In this document: piece by piece, positions 11,814 to 22,984 of the stretch | How the letters are laid out: every line of letters begins with the position of its first letter | How positions within the stretch are numbered: position 1 is the first letter of the stretch | Assembly: GCA_023053575.1 (NCBI GenBank) | Contig: JAKZAP010000010.1 | Span: forward strand, 22,752,628-22,816,627 | From: Branchinecta lynchi | Lineage: Eukaryota; Arthropoda; Branchiopoda; Anostraca; Branchinectidae | Direction of reading: 5' to 3' | DNA: 64,000 bases | Position numbers and translations under genes: made by a program | The notes under the pieces: model-generated | What the model saw: the letters and a program-made list of their open reading frames with translations, nothing else | What the model was told of the DNA's origin: nothing | The model's database searches: none

Positions 11814-12338
11814 TCAACAGTTTCATGCAGGAATTACAAGACTTGCCCTGGAAATATATTAGTTTCCAATTTACCAGACAACGTAGCTGAATCAAGAACT
11901 GCATGTATTAGTAATTTGACTAGAGAACTCCACCAAAAATCGATCAAGAAAATCAAACGAATGAACTTACGATTCGGGTGGGAAAGGGGTGAAGAAGGGA
12001 AGGGGATGGGCACTTGGGAACTGGAGAAACGAGATGTTTGGGGGAGTTCGCAGGGGATGTTCGAGGGATGAATCAACAGTCAACAGTTTCATGCAGGAAT
12101 TACAAGACTTGCCCTGGAAATATATTAGTTTCCAATTTACCAGACAACGTAGCTGAATCAAGAACTGCATGTATTAGTAATTTGACTAGAGAACTCCACC
12201 AAAAATCGATCAAGAAAATCAAACGAATGAACTTACGATTCGGGTGGGAAAGGGGTGAAGAAGGGAAGGGGATTGGCACTTGGGAACTGGAGAAACGAGA
12301 TGTTTGGGGGAGTTCGCAGGGGATGTTCGAGGGATGAA
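11814..12338. repeat. 266-bp head-to-tail duplication
   Basis: 11814-12079 is repeated at 12080-12338. I find one base difference (GGGATGGGCAC versus GGGATTGGCAC) apart from the copy ends. Near identity in a region of decayed repeats implies a very recent duplication or an assembly error. Open frames on both strands simply follow the duplication. Confidence 0.9.
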
Positions 12339-12834
12339 AATTGTCTGAAAGTGACTTAGCCAATACTGAACATTAGTTTTTATGTTTTTTGCAGTATTGA
12401 TGTTACTTCTTGTGACATTTTAAGGTGGAAGAATCTTGTGTACATATCAGTATAGCCTACACTTGCCATTCTTTTTTCATTCTACCCTCAAATGGCGTTC
12501 AAAGAAATGCTATGTCTGTTTAAAACCCACTGTTATCTCTGTTTCCTAATACGTGTCAACTTTTCCTTTCCCACAGGTTCCATAACCAATGGCAAAAATA
12601 CACATATGGTCACTTCCTTCGGGTTACAAATTGCTGGGTCTTAACCCCTTTGCTCATCGCCTGTCACGATTTTCTGCCGAATAGAAAATAGTTATTAATC
12701 CTTGATTCCAAATAGTTATCCAAATAGTTATTAATTCTTGCAAATATTTTCAATGTCTTCTTCCGTTTTTATTTTCTTTCTGACTTGAAACGGATTGCAA
12801 CGGATCAAATGAATGTTTGATGCTGATCTATGTG

Positions 12835-12904
12835 TTTTTTGTACTTTTTTTTCGACCAGCAGGCACCCCCCCCCCCCAAAAAAAAAAATCCTGAATACGG
12901 GCCT
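12835..12904. mobile_element. hAT-like MITE fragment (GGATACGGGCCTG right end)
   Basis: Matches the right part of 13424-13597: the TTTTTTGTAC stretch, GCAGGCACC followed by a poly-C run, and ATACGGGCCTG at the end. The left end is missing. Confidence 0.6.
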
Positions 12905-13123
12905 GGTCACCGGTCACAGTTTTTTGTCCTTCAAACTCTGACCGTTGAACTTCGTGAGTTAGCAAGTTCAAAGTTTGCTTGAATCGTTGAAGAAATGTCG
13001 ACCGGGCAAAGATCGTGATAAAATCGCTAATTAAGCAAATGGTGAACTTCGACGGCGTTTGAAAACAGAAAGCAAGCAACAGGCTACGCTAACGGCGAAC
13101 AGAACTTCGACCAAAAACTCAAC
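12905..13123. mobile_element. TA-flanked MITE, GTTGCGTTTTTGATCG family, left-truncated
   Basis: Shares the ACTCTGACCGTTGAACTTCG and GGTGAACTTCGACGGCGTTT blocks with 6616-6908 and 24754-25027, and ends with CAAAAACTCAAC next to TA. The left end is replaced by the hAT-like fragment ending at 12904. Confidence 0.65.
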
Positions 13124-13423
13124 TATTGTCATTGGCAAAGTTGCAGCTCCGGATGGATTCAAACAAATCGTCATCTCGATCGTCGTGTAGAAAATCTCAG
13201 AAACAAATCTCGTCTGGCCTTTACATCCTGCAGAACGAAAGTCAAAACGGAAGGACTGACCCACATGCAGGTCGAAATCGAAGATGAGAGCCAAAACGAA
13301 GACGATCCTTCATACCAGTTTTATTCAATTACCCAAGCGAGTGTCGGCTGGTCGCCTTGGGCTAACGAACTGACGTAGCCGAAGTAGATACTGGAATCTA
13401 AGTAAGTTTGTAACCCGCCGGAG

Positions 13424-13597
13424 CAAGGCCGTATCCAGGGGGGGGGGGTTAGGGGGTTGAAACACCCCCCGAAAAATACAAAAATACTCATTTTTACAGG
13501 CTTTTCCCTCTGATCTGTGTCTTTTTTGTACTTTTTTGTGCGACCCGCAGGCACCCCCCCCCCCCCCCCCCGAAATAAATTCCTGGATACGGGCCTG
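13424..13597. mobile_element. hAT-like MITE with perfect 8-bp TSD
   Basis: Ends CAAGGCCGTATCCAGG and CCTGGATACGGGCCTG are inverted repeats, and CGCCGGAG is duplicated on both sides (13416-13423 and 13598-13605). An 8-bp TSD and short inverted repeats are typical of the hAT superfamily. The 174-bp interior carries one poly-G and one poly-C run. Non-coding. Confidence 0.85.
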
Positions 13598-14078
13598 CGC
13601 CGGAGTAAAGAAACGGGAAATTTAGAAACAATTTAAACTATACATTTTTTTTCGAACAATAGACGTCAGCCAGGATATGATGAATCATGTCCTGTCCCCA
13701 ATGGGGCGATTCGAGTGATAAACAATTTCCTGTTTTCTTCAACAGTAGCGGTTGTGTCTTGAATGCTGAATTTTTAAACAAAATACATATCTCAGATAGC
13801 GATAGCGGTTCCGAAACGATCTTGGTAGGTTCACAAAAGCTTAACTAATTTTGTTACTTTCAATCAACGATAAGAAAAAAAATGAGCTTCATTACTACTA
13901 AACCATAACCTTACAAGACCATTATTATAACTGAGCATTAAGTTACGACCCGCATTCAAAGAATAAAACTGTCTTATTTTCTACATATTTATAAATGTAA
14001 ATTAAAGCAACCCCGCTTGCAAATATTTGCGACCCCCCCCCTCCCCCCGGAAAAAAGGGGGAGTCTACTGTGAATTCA

Positions 14079-14275
14079 ATTAGATATTCCTTCAGCCCAA
14101 GCTGACTGCGAATTATATTTGACAGTGCAAAACGGATACGTCAGTTTTATCACAAGTTCATTTTCGAATTCGACCAGCTTGAGCCTGTGGAGGACCCTTG
14201 CCAAGAAAGTCCGAAATACAGCTCTACTAGAATTAAGCTAACGTATCCGTTTTGCACTGTCAAATAATTCAACTA
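14079..14275 (+). mobile_element. Hammerhead-bearing retroelement, subfamily B, degenerate hairpin copy
   Basis: Two inverted arms (TTTGACAGTGCAAAACGGAT left, its inverse at the right) flank a ribozyme-like segment at 14179-14218: TTGAGC, CTGTGGA (decayed core), GGAC/GTCC stem II, GAAA, TACA, GCTCTA. Core base changes make cleavage unlikely. Confidence 0.6.
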
Positions 14276-14289
14276 GCCTCGTGTGGAAT

Positions 14290-15332
14290 AACCATATGCC
14301 ACACAAAAAAAAACTAAAACTGAAAACAAGTAAGGATTCGTGTTCAAATGTAAACAGTACTTTTCAGTTTAGTGAGTAGTCAGACTCTCTACAGAAATGT
14401 AGGGAAATAAAGTAAGAACTCGCACCTGCTAGTGGACCATTATGTCACACACATATGTGATTTTAGCCGTCGTTCCGCCGCAGACGTGTAATCTCACTAT
14501 TCTAAGTCTACACCGAGACCTACGCACGGTTCCAATTAAATTCTGGCCTAGCAACCGCATTTATTCGGAACGACACTGACATAAGCTTAGTTTGGATGGG
14601 CTAAAATCTTTCACAATCTGAAGCACTAGCCTACTGGTTTTGCAAGTTTCCGCATGTTCACATACAGAGGAGAGTGAAATAAGGAGATTCAGCTTAATTA
14701 ATGATCAAGGTAATCTCTCCGAGGAGATCAGAAGAAACCAAGAGTAGCCTAGTCTACACAAACAAAATGAAAAACACCAACATAATCGGCTGTCCTGGTC
14801 CATTGAGGTCCTCAGTGTTGCACTAAGAAATCTATTTGTACTTAATTTCTGCTTCCATTCTTCACCAGATTACCAGCCCACTAAATTGTTAACTCGTTTA
14901 GCTAAAAGTAAACTTTTAATAAAAAATTAAGGAAACTTAAAAAGAAGATCATTCTGTGTTTAGAGTTTATTTAAAGAACGTAAATATGTTTAATTATTTT
15001 GTTATGTTTGGTGTTTTCATTCGTGACTTTTACTTTCGCAGCACCGTAACTCATAAGTAAACGAATGGATACTAACAAATATAAAATGCGTCTTTATTAC
15101 TTTATTTTACTGTTTTTCAGTCGAAGGTGAAATGATCTCGCTGGACAGCAGGCGACACTGGCTTGAGATAATTTAATTCAAATCATTCCACATCTTTAGA
15201 CATTAAGTCGACTGAATGACCAGCCTCCAGTACAAAGAGCAGCCCTAGTAAGCATCAAAGTGAAAACTCCATGTATTAGAGTGGGAAACCAGGTCAATAA
15301 CTGATCCCCAAAGCCCCCAACACCAACCCGCA
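14290..15332. other. No recognisable gene
   Basis: AT-rich sequence with no long frame, inverted repeat or splice-like exon that I could support. The last part may be the upstream, decayed portion of the LINE fragment at 15333. Confidence 0.4.
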
Positions 15333-15509
15333 ATCAAGATGGCTTCAGAGGATCCTGTCTTTGATTGTATATCAACAAAAAGAGCTTCTTTTTTAATTCG
15401 ATTTTTTGCGCCGAGTATTTGGAATCTACTACCATTAGATATCCGGAATTCGAATAACCTTATTTCCTTCAAGCGAGCAGCGAAAGGTCATTACAGGAAA
15501 ATTGTTTAG
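15333..15509 (+). CDS. LINE reverse transcriptase C-terminal fragment
   Basis: A 59-codon frame ending at TAG. It reads STKRASFLIRFFAPSIWNLL, then PLDIRNSNNLISFKR and a basic tail. This is the signature end of CR1/Jockey-type LINE ORF2 (the xWNxLPxxIRxxxxxxxFK pattern). The domains upstream are absent, as usual for 5'-truncated LINE copies. A T-rich 3' UTR follows. The minus-strand frame over it is a shadow. Confidence 0.75.
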   Translation: MKMASEDPVFDCISTKRASFLIRFFAPSIWNLLPLDIRNSNNLISFKRAAKGHYRKIV

Positions 15510-16758
15510 TTTTATCCTCCTCTGGACCCCTCCCTTTTTTTTTCTTTTTTCTCGTTCCTTGTTTCCCTTATTTTTCTCTCTTTTTCATTTAAAGCTGAAA
15601 CCATGGTTAATTCTTTTTCGTCTCCTTATTCCCTTTTCTTTATATAGAGAGTATTCGGATAGTTAATTATGTTTGTTGTTTAAATAATATCGGTTATTCC
15701 CTACCTTAGCCAAGTACCCCTTTTGTGCTCGTTTGTGCTTTCCTGGCAGGAATATTAATTGTGTATTTTTTGTTTTGTTTTTAAATATAGTCCAATGAAA
15801 CCGAAACTGAAACGTGTCATATCTATAGTATGTGCAGTACAAACAAATGAAATGAAATAGAACATTTATTTGACCCTTTTCGCAGATTTATGCACGCGGT
15901 TTTTGCCCAGACAAAAGAAGAGCCATAATATTATCATTCTCGAATACCGCGTATGTCTGCAGCAGAGCAATACCAGATGTTGTTTGAGTTTTACACCGAT
16001 CGAGGACAGACCAGATAGAACGACCCATGAACCGTCGAACGAATTACTGGTAGCATGGGTTATTAGGAAAGGTCATGTCGAAAGGAACAGACGAAGCCGA
16101 CAGACGGCAACAGGTTTTGCTGAAAGCTAGGGTGACCCTCAATGTTCTTAGCGCATCATCTCAACCGAGAGACTAATTTCCATCTGGAAATTTCCCGACG
16201 ATGTGCTTCGACAAACGAGATGAGTTTCTCTGACAACGGCAGGAACATATTCTCCCCCGGTCACCATGACTACAGCACATAATATTCTTTCGCGTTCAAA
16301 CTTTTCTTTGCATGACTGACACTTCTATGAACAAGCCACGGTAAGCAACTCCAAACGTCGAAAAAAAAAATATCGAGAATACCTAACCTCGACGGAAAAT
16401 CACAAGACACAAAAATAGTGAAAGAAGTGTGAAGTGAAAGAACTGAAATAGAAAGTTCAACCCTTCGTTCTTTTTTCATACCTGAAGAGGCTTGACATTC
16501 CATGGCCAGAACTAGTTATATTGTACAAAGTTGGGGAGAGGTTAACCCCTCCCCACCTGCTGTACATCCTTTCCCGGCATAGAAATTAGTGGTGCCAGCA
16601 CCGACGCCTGCCGTAGATTAATCAATTTTGCCTAAGCACGAACAAGATGAGAACAAATTTCTAACAGATGGGAACCGGTGCTGGCACCGGCCGGGAACTG
16701 CGGCAAAAGGCACTTTTGCTGTACACTAAAACTCAGAGTGGTCAACCCCTCGGCAGGC

Positions 16759-16865
16759 CCCTTTCTGAGTACGTCTGCCAAATTTGGCATCCCAGGCTAA
16801 GCAAAGATCAGGAGTCCGAAATCGAGCAAAGAAGAGCCTTTATTAGGATAATACTTGGGCACTAG
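16759..16865 (+). pseudogene. LINE RT fragment (EYVCQIWHP block)
   Basis: The frame contains SEYVCQIWHPRLSKDQ then EIEQRRAFIRIILG. This matches the conserved EYAxPVWHP...L..QKRA.RIILG block downstream of the LINE catalytic motif, and it also corresponds to YACPVWHSALTVDQ in the LINE at 36041. Only about 100 bp survives, ending at a stop. Confidence 0.7.
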
Positions 16866-17397
16866 TCATTACTGCTTCTCACACACTGAACGAATGAATG
16901 CCTCTGTTTTGTTACCCATCATCGGGGGGGGGGGGGGGGATGGGCGGCGGATCTATAGTTGATAACAACAAGGAAACAAAGAAAATAGAAAAAGATTTTC
17001 AAAAGCTCACAACGATAAACATGAAAGCCCAATTCTCGATCTCGTAAAACTGTCATGCATCAACTTGTTTCAGCCACCAAATTTTTAGCAGTCGACATCA
17101 CAGGACCACCCTTCCAGACTATACTACACCTTCCCCAGGCACTGGCTGTGAAATAATAATAACCAAAGACTCATACTTCCTCCTCCATCAACAAATTCAT
17201 CGGAGCGGTATCTCAAGTCATTCTACCTCGGTTTCATTGAATATTTTACTCTATTTAATCTTTCATTTCGCGCATATTCTCTTGCTTGTTAGTGTGCTAT
17301 TCGCATAATTAAAGAAAAAAAAATATCTGACATTCTTTATGCCTACAAAGTCGATTTACTCTATTGAGACCACCACACCAGTGGCGACGCTTCCAGG

Positions 17398-17551
17398 CAA
17401 GGCCTTATTCAGGGTAGGGGGTTCAACCCCCCCCCCCCCCCCCGGCCCCGAAAAATAATCATTTTTATAGGTTTTTCCCTATGATCTATGTCTTTTTTTC
17501 AAACCTGCAAGCAACCCCCTCCCCCGAAATATATTCCTGGATACGGGCCTG
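17398..17551. mobile_element. hAT-like MITE, second full copy
   Basis: Ends CAAGGCCTTATTCAGGG and CCTGGATACGGGCCTG, with flanks CTTCCAGG and CTGCCAGG (7 of 8 identical) as the decayed 8-bp TSD. 154 bp, with the poly-C run of the family. Confidence 0.75.
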
Positions 17552-17576
17552 CTGCCAGGTTACATTGATAATAGAT

Positions 17577-17739
17577 AGTTGACTACGTTAAACGGATACA
17601 TCAGCTGAGTTTTATCCTAGCAATATTTCGGCCGTTCTTGGCGAGGGTCGTTTTCAGGCCCCAGCTAGTAAAATGAAGCTGAGATCCGAAATTTCGCTTA
17701 AACAAAACTCAGCTGACGTATCCGTTTAACGAATTCAAC
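17577..17739. mobile_element. Degenerate hammerhead-element hairpin
   Basis: Inverted arms (GTTAAACGGATACATCAGCT left, inverse at right) flank the minus-strand ribozyme relic: CTGAAAA in place of CTGANGA, a GACCCTCGCCAAGAACGGCC-like stem II, then GAAATATT. Both arms also carry the GTATCCGTTTAAC block. Core mutations suggest it is inactive. Confidence 0.55.
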
Positions 17740-18399
17740 TATGCCCCACAGTCAGCTTGCAAAAAGCAAAAGAAGCAAACTTTCGCATGCAAACCGTTGA
17801 AGGGTCGCGTAGCGCAGATTGGCAATCTCCTAATACCCTCGGGGTTAGCACATCACAAAAATTTAGTGAGTGACTAAGCCAGGAACAGATAGAGAATTGT
17901 CACGTTTGGTCATTTTTGGTCGGAATCACTTTATGTCGTACTTAGTGAAAAAAAATAAAGTATAGTGACAATTTACTCTATGGTGCGACGTGTGGCAACC
18001 CATTCTGCCCTTGCCGGGAGTGCGATGCGTGGTCGAGGGAAAATCCTCCGACACTTCCCGCGCTTTTCCCTGGATTTCCCTAGGCACCCATTTGAAGCTG
18101 GGTGGACTTTTGACTTGTTATCTGGAAAGCCCTCGAAGCTCAAGCGCTCCTTGAAGGAAAGTCATATCGTGTTCTCTCCCATTTCATCTTGTCGTGAATG
18201 TCTACTTTATTAGGTTCCAGCTCTTTAAGACCGTACTCGGGCAATAAAATCAATTTATTTCCTAATCGGGAGCCTTCTCTCATTCATGACTCCAGAGCCC
18301 GAGTGAATTTCAGTAAAAGTCCGTCATGTGTCCAGAGGATCAATCTTGCCATATACCGTATCACTTTTCCGTCGGTCGGACAGAGGGAATTGCGAATAA

Positions 18400-18734
18400 C
18401 CCTAGGTTCACACAGACGTTCACACTGAGGCGATATCGGCGATTTCTGTTGCTTCGTCAGGCGATTTTTAATGTTGGGAAAATTCCACTTTAATCGGGCG
18501 ACAGTAGGATTTTATGCACGCAACAGCAACACGGACGACTCTTTTGATGATTCACTTTTAGAAAAATTAATTATTTTTTATTATTTTAATTATTTTAAGG
18601 AGTAAATTATTAATTATTAATTAAATTCTCTTGCCGACGAAAATTCAGTGTGAAAATTCAGACGATAAAAATCTTCTGTCGCTGCGATTGAAAAATCTCG
18701 TTCGTCGCCGCGATTTTCTCTTGTGAACCTAGGG
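18400..18734. mobile_element. Harbinger-like MITE, CCCTAGGTTCACA ends
   Basis: Ends CCCTAGGTTCACACAGA and TCTCTTGTGAACCTAGGG are inverted repeats flanked by TAA on both sides (18397-18399, 18735-18737). A TAA/TTA three-base TSD is the PIF/Harbinger preference. 335 bp, non-coding. A fragment of its right end lies inverted at 29751-29861. Confidence 0.75.
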
Positions 18735-18892
18735 TAAGGGTCCTTCCAAACGTGCTAGGGTGACGAAATTTGGCAGGCTTTTCTGGGACTCAACCGATTG
18801 ACAATTCTTGTCACTCCCGATGAAAAGCTTGCGTAGTTGTACGAACAAGTTGCATGTATTGATATGTATTAGCAAAGAATTCTATCATTTAT

Positions 18893-19095
18893 TTTGTCTC
18901 AGACTGGGCCAATCTTACGCAGTAGTATCCAGTAGCATCTTGTCTTGCTATAGTAGCATCCAGTCTTGCTAATAGTAGCATGCAGTAGAATGAAGTAACA
19001 AGGTACCCTTGACATAGAAGCATGTAGTAGCATCAGTTCGTACTGCATGCTACGTTTTCGTACAACTTCATACTACGGTACTATTTTGAGGTAAA
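18893..19095. repeat. TAGTAGCATGCAGTAGCATC-type dispersed repeat, copy 1
   Basis: Matches 30470-30655: CTCAGACTGGGCCAATCTTA, repeated AGTAGCATCC units, AGAAGCATGTAGTAGCATC, TACTATTTTGAG, and TTTTTCACTGGG/TTTTTCATCGGG. Internally it is built of degenerate AGTAGCA/AGTAGTA units. Confidence 0.65.
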
Positions 19096-19447
19096 TTTTT
19101 CACTGGGCTTCCCGGGTCCCACCATCCCGAAGAGAGGGGGAGCCTGGAGTCTTGTCGTGAGTGTTTAATCTTATCAGTTTTCGGCTTTCTGGGAACGAAG
19201 TCAGTTCCGAGTTGTGAGTCCTTCTCCCGTTCATAACTCGAAAGCTCAAGCGAATTTCAATACAAACTCTCATGATTTGTCTCTGTCTTTAGGAGTTAGA
19301 TCGGAAAGGTTTTTAGCAATTCCAACGTTTAAATCGCCTCCAATTCAAACCAGGACTCGGTGAGACCGTGGGATCATCTAGTGCAAGTCTCAAGCTCAAA
19401 CTAGACCCCCATCTGCCTTAAAATACCCAACTGCTATAACGGCTTAC

Positions 19448-19706
19448 CGGGTCGCAGCGCAGGCAGTGTCCTCACTAGCATATCTGCATCACATTCATCA
19501 ATTCGTCGCAACTGCCCTTCTTTGACCAAACAGGCACCCAGCATCCTTCCCATGACCTTGTTGCTGAAATGCAGCTTCTCCACTGTCTCTTCCCAGCTAC
19601 CAACGGGGAAGCTTGGGCTCCGGATGAGACACCTAACTTCTCCCGCATCACGAAATGACGAACGACCATCTTTGTCCACTTTGGTGATACGCACTATCTT
19701 CTTGGC
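19448..19706 (-). CDS. Internal exon of an unidentified host gene
   Basis: An 86-codon open exon plus one base on the minus strand. The acceptor is GTTTTATTTCAG before GCCAAG, and the donor is CCCG followed by GTAAGC. The peptide is well mixed and not repeat-like: a KIVRITKVDKDGR start, then SPSFPVGSWEETVEKLHFSN, KVMGRMLGACLVKEGQLRRI, DECDADMLVRTLPALRP. It enters in phase 0, which matches the phase in which the exon at 20750-20931 leaves, so the two probably splice together across an intron of 1,043 bases. I do not recognise the family. The next exon would lie to the left in phase 1; I could not find it. Confidence 0.65.
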
Positions 19707-20154
19707 CTGAAATAAAACTTTTTCGTATACCTGATTTTTTCAGCGAGACCAGATCGCAGCGTTGTCCCTACAGCTTACATGCTGTCGAACAATAAGTAAG
19801 GCCACCTACTACCCTAATGCCTTGGACACACGGACCAGAATACTGGCTGATTTTCTCAGATTGATGAAAATTAAAGAAAGAAGGATTTGCTATTTCTGAT
19901 TAAAACCAACTCTTCTCTGTAGTGACGCTAGCAACCCTGCGGGTGGCCCGAAGCACTCAGGCCAGAGGGGGGGTGGGCTGAGATCCCTCATTTCAACGAC
20001 TCCTGGATCGTAATATACGACTCGCACGTACCGACAAAAATGGACTGTTCCCACTACGCGGTAATGGCGCATATTCCCCACCAAGAAATAATAGAGCGGT
20101 GTAAAACTAGCTGCAATTCATCAGCTGAAATCAGTCTTGTCATCAAAATTTGTG

Positions 20155-20232
20155 TACAGGGGCGTCACGACTGGGGGGGGGGGGAGGGAGGGGGGACGTC
20201 TCTCCCCCCAACGCTGTCGGCCAGTCGGTAAA
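20155..20232. repeat. Poly-G/poly-C-bearing repeat remnant
   Basis: A CAGGGGCGTCACGACTGG start, a G-run and CGGCCAGTCGGTAAA. Similar GCCAGTCGGTCAAGGCC with a C-run recurs at 20456-20480. The class is unclear. Confidence 0.35.
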
Positions 20233-20234
20233 AA

Positions 20235-20425
20235 TAAACAATTAGGCAAGAAGCGCCGCGATTTTTTGTCAAAACAGTTGATTTTTTTCATGAAAACAGT
20301 AGTTTTTTCTGAAAATTGGTCGATTTTTTGTCTAAATAGTCGGTTTTTCTGAAAGTCAGTGGATTTTCTTGAAAATCAGTCGTTTTTTTTCAAAAATGTA
20401 ATTTTGTTGTTTAAAACAGTCCTTT
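20235..20425. repeat. Degenerate tandem repeat, about 25-bp unit
   Basis: Seven or more loose units of GTCGATTTTTTGTCTAAAACA type (AAAACAGT, then a T-run, then CTGAAAA). The open frames crossing it are low-complexity artefacts. Confidence 0.6.
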
Positions 20426-20749
20426 TTTCTGCAGAAAAAGTGGGTAATAATTACCAGCCAGTCGGTCAAGGCCTCGTCCCCCCCCCCCAAAAAAAACATT
20501 TTGGCTAGTAATGCCTCTGTTTGAATATACATACCTTCATAGCCTCAGACATTTTTTAATCTGCCTTTTTCTAGAAAGCTTCTAGCCTTTAATGTGTTTC
20601 AAATCTAAACAAGAGCTGAAAGCTCACATGGCACTTGCAAACAATCGAGAAAAATGACCAGACGGTCCCATAAATACCTTGCCCCCCCCCCCCCCAAGCA
20701 TTTTGGATAGTAGGTAACGCGTCTGCTAGCATAGAGGCCAAAAATTTAC

Positions 20750-20931
20750 CTCTCGACTAGAATGAGCTATTCCAGCGTTTGAAGAACCTCTCCTGTCCTT
20801 GGAAACGAATTTCGGGTGTATATTAAAATCTTCCTTGTCCTTTACAAGCGTTGTTCCCACCTCAACCTCGCTTTGTAATCGACAGTTTTCCATCTGTTCT
20901 GGGCACACTTGTTTCGCGGGTCTTCTGCCAT
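20750..20931 (-). CDS. Internal exon of the same unidentified gene
   Basis: A 182-base open exon on the minus strand. The acceptor is AATGAAAATCAG before ATGGCAG (a weak pyrimidine tract) and the donor is CGAGAG followed by GTAAAT. The peptide GRRPAKQVCPEQMENCRLQS, then EVEVGTTLVKDKEDFNIHPK, then FVSKDRRGSSNAGIAHSSRE is polar and probably a linker rather than a folded domain. It starts two bases into a codon and ends in phase 0, matching 19448-19706. An AUG-initiated version would start at a Met inside the exon, but the upstream frame is open too. Confidence 0.5.
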
Positions 20932-21359
20932 CTGATTTTCATTGTGTTTAAAAATTATATTCCTTATTCTTTCACTAATAGTCAAACTTTGACCAACAAT
21001 ACTTATACTTTACTTTTGGTCTAATAAGGTATATCAATGTTATCCAGTCAGACTTCACTTTAACAACTAACCTATTGTAATTCTGACAGGCTAAAATCTG
21101 AAAGACCTGAGGCAGATACAAATCACATGGGAGCAGAACAGGTAGCCGTATTGCTGCCCCCATGAATCATGTCCCAACCTATGGGGGTTACGAAACCTGG
21201 TTTAAACGACTCGACTCGTCTTTAGAGACGGGTCTATGACTGAAGCTGTGCAGAGCCAAAATTAAAAAAAAAATTAAGCGTCTTGGATTTTTTTTATTAA
21301 AATGAATGGCCGGGACCTCGCCGAGACAAACGACTGATATGACGTAGCAAAAGGCATGT

Positions 21360-21715
21360 GGGGGGGGGGGGGGCGGAATCCGGCTTAGACCGGAAAACCT
21401 GTTGATAGTAAAGGTTTATCTAAAGTTGATTAGAGGTTTGATTTAGGGGTAAAGAGACATCCTGAATCCGTTTACGAAAATTATTTTCCGGCCGGCAAAT
21501 AGTTCGCCCTGAATCCGGCCAACAGTTTGCCCGTAATTTTTCTATAGATCACCAATACGATATCATTTATATTTATTTTCGAACGGCTGATTAATGAAAA
21601 AAAGATAAACGTTTAAGGAGTCTGGCGAAGACCAGATCTCTAAAAGCCCGATTGTCTGGATCAAAAAGTACAATAAATATTAAATTTTTGGGATCCCATC
21701 GAAACATTTGGTCTT
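21360..21715. repeat. GGGATCCC-family repeat, internal part
   Basis: Poly-G run, GGAATCCGGCTTAGACCGG, CGGCCGGCAAATAGTTCGCC and a terminal TTTTTGGGATCCCATCGAAA. These match the interior and one border of the 4591-5508 element. Confidence 0.5.
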
Positions 21716-21756
21716 GTTGTATTCTTTGCCCGTGGGGGAGGCCTAACAGATAGTTA

Positions 21757-22042
21757 GAGCGTGTTCCACCCTACTTACCGTAGTTACTACGCATGACGTC
21801 ACGAATTCTGGCTTTTTGCCGTCAAGGCTGGAACGATTTTTCTATTTTCCAGCAGGATTTCACGCCAGGGGTGAATTACTACGCTCCCGACCATGGTAAG
21901 CAAATAGTAACTGTTAGTTACTATTACACACTGTTAGTTACTATTCCGACAAGGTTGGAACGGTCAGCATAGTAACTTTTCGTGAGGATGGAACGGAAAT
22001 AGTAGCTTATAGTAACTATTGTTAGAAGGGTGGAACACGCTC
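21757..22042. mobile_element. Harbinger-like MITE, GAGCGTGTTCCACC ends, copy 1
   Basis: 286 bp with inverted ends GAGCGTGTTCCACCCT and AGGGTGGAACACGCTC, flanked by TTA on both sides (21754-21756, 22043-22045). The subterminal GTAACTACGCATGACGTCAC carries a TGACGTCA-like palindrome. The opposite-orientation copy at 41545-41830 has exactly the same length. The minus-strand open frame here is internal to the element. Confidence 0.9.
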
Positions 22043-22519
22043 TTAGCGTACCGATCATCACAGGATCTAATGGTGTGACGCTGAGACTGTAGCATTATGT
22101 GCCAAAATGACCCCAGAGCTATAACACGTGGAAGGGACACAGGATCGTAGAGACGTGCATGGATATGTCGGCTATTCGCACACTTACAAGCAGAGAAAAA
22201 TAACACTAGGGAGTAGCGCCAAGACTTAACAAAGTTGACAAACACTCGAATGGCATGGACACTAGCACCACTAGCGATACAGAACGTCCCTACCAAAACT
22301 CAATCAGTCTATCACCAGCGCTAGCTCCGATAACTTCATATTCTGAACACAGCAGAATAATGATACAGCCTCACTTGTTTCCTTGGTGTATGAAGATCGC
22401 ACCTTTGCTTTACTAGAAATTTTAGAACCGAAAGTTTGTCTTGCTCTAATTGCCGCAAGTGTAGTGGGTGGCGCCATGACTATCGCCCGTTTGCAAAAGC
22501 ATGGAAAGCAAAGGTATTA

Positions 22520-22932
22520 GTCGCGTTTTTTGCAATCGCTTGGAACAGAAGTTGCCGTTTTTTGCGATCAACTGTCGACTGGAGGTCCAGTCGATCCGTT
22601 TTTTGTCTCTTGACTGGAGATCGACTGGGAACAAAGTCAACAGTCGATCCGATGCACCTTTCTCTTGGAGGTCCAGTCAAACTTGGTGCCAAATTTTGAA
22701 AACTGAAACATGTGGACCCAAAAACGTACAATTTACACCTCAGGAAGCGCCAGTACTGCAGCAGTTTCAGAGACTGCCGAGGGAAGAGTTGTGGGGATGG
22801 ACTGATTTATTGACTGATTTAGACCGTTTTTCGAAGGCTTGTTCTCGCTCCCCTATAAAGCGACAAAAAACGGTCAACTGGATGAACCCGGGAACAAGTC
22901 CCAATCGCCAGTCGATCTGTAAAAAACGCGAC
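22520..22932. mobile_element. TA-flanked MITE, GTCGCGTTTTTTGC ends
   Basis: Ends GTCGCGTTTTTTGCAATCG and its inverse-like CAGTCGATCTGTAAAAAACG then CGAC, flanked by TA (22518-22519, 22933-22934). 413 bp, with internal CAGTCGATC repeats. The end pattern GTYGCGTTTTT is shared with 6616 and 28473. The 145-codon frame across it is not a gene. Confidence 0.75.
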
Positions 22933-22984
22933 TATTGACGCTACTCCCTCGAGTTATTTGCTCTGCCAGCAAGAAAGTAGGGTG

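Noticed and set aside
17812..17870. tRNA-like A-box (GTAGCGCAGATTGG)
   Set aside because: No matching B-box, no cloverleaf and no acceptor stem could be folded; not called a tRNA or a tRNA-derived SINE.
22501..22938. 145-codon plus-strand open frame
   Set aside because: It coincides almost exactly with a TA-flanked MITE.
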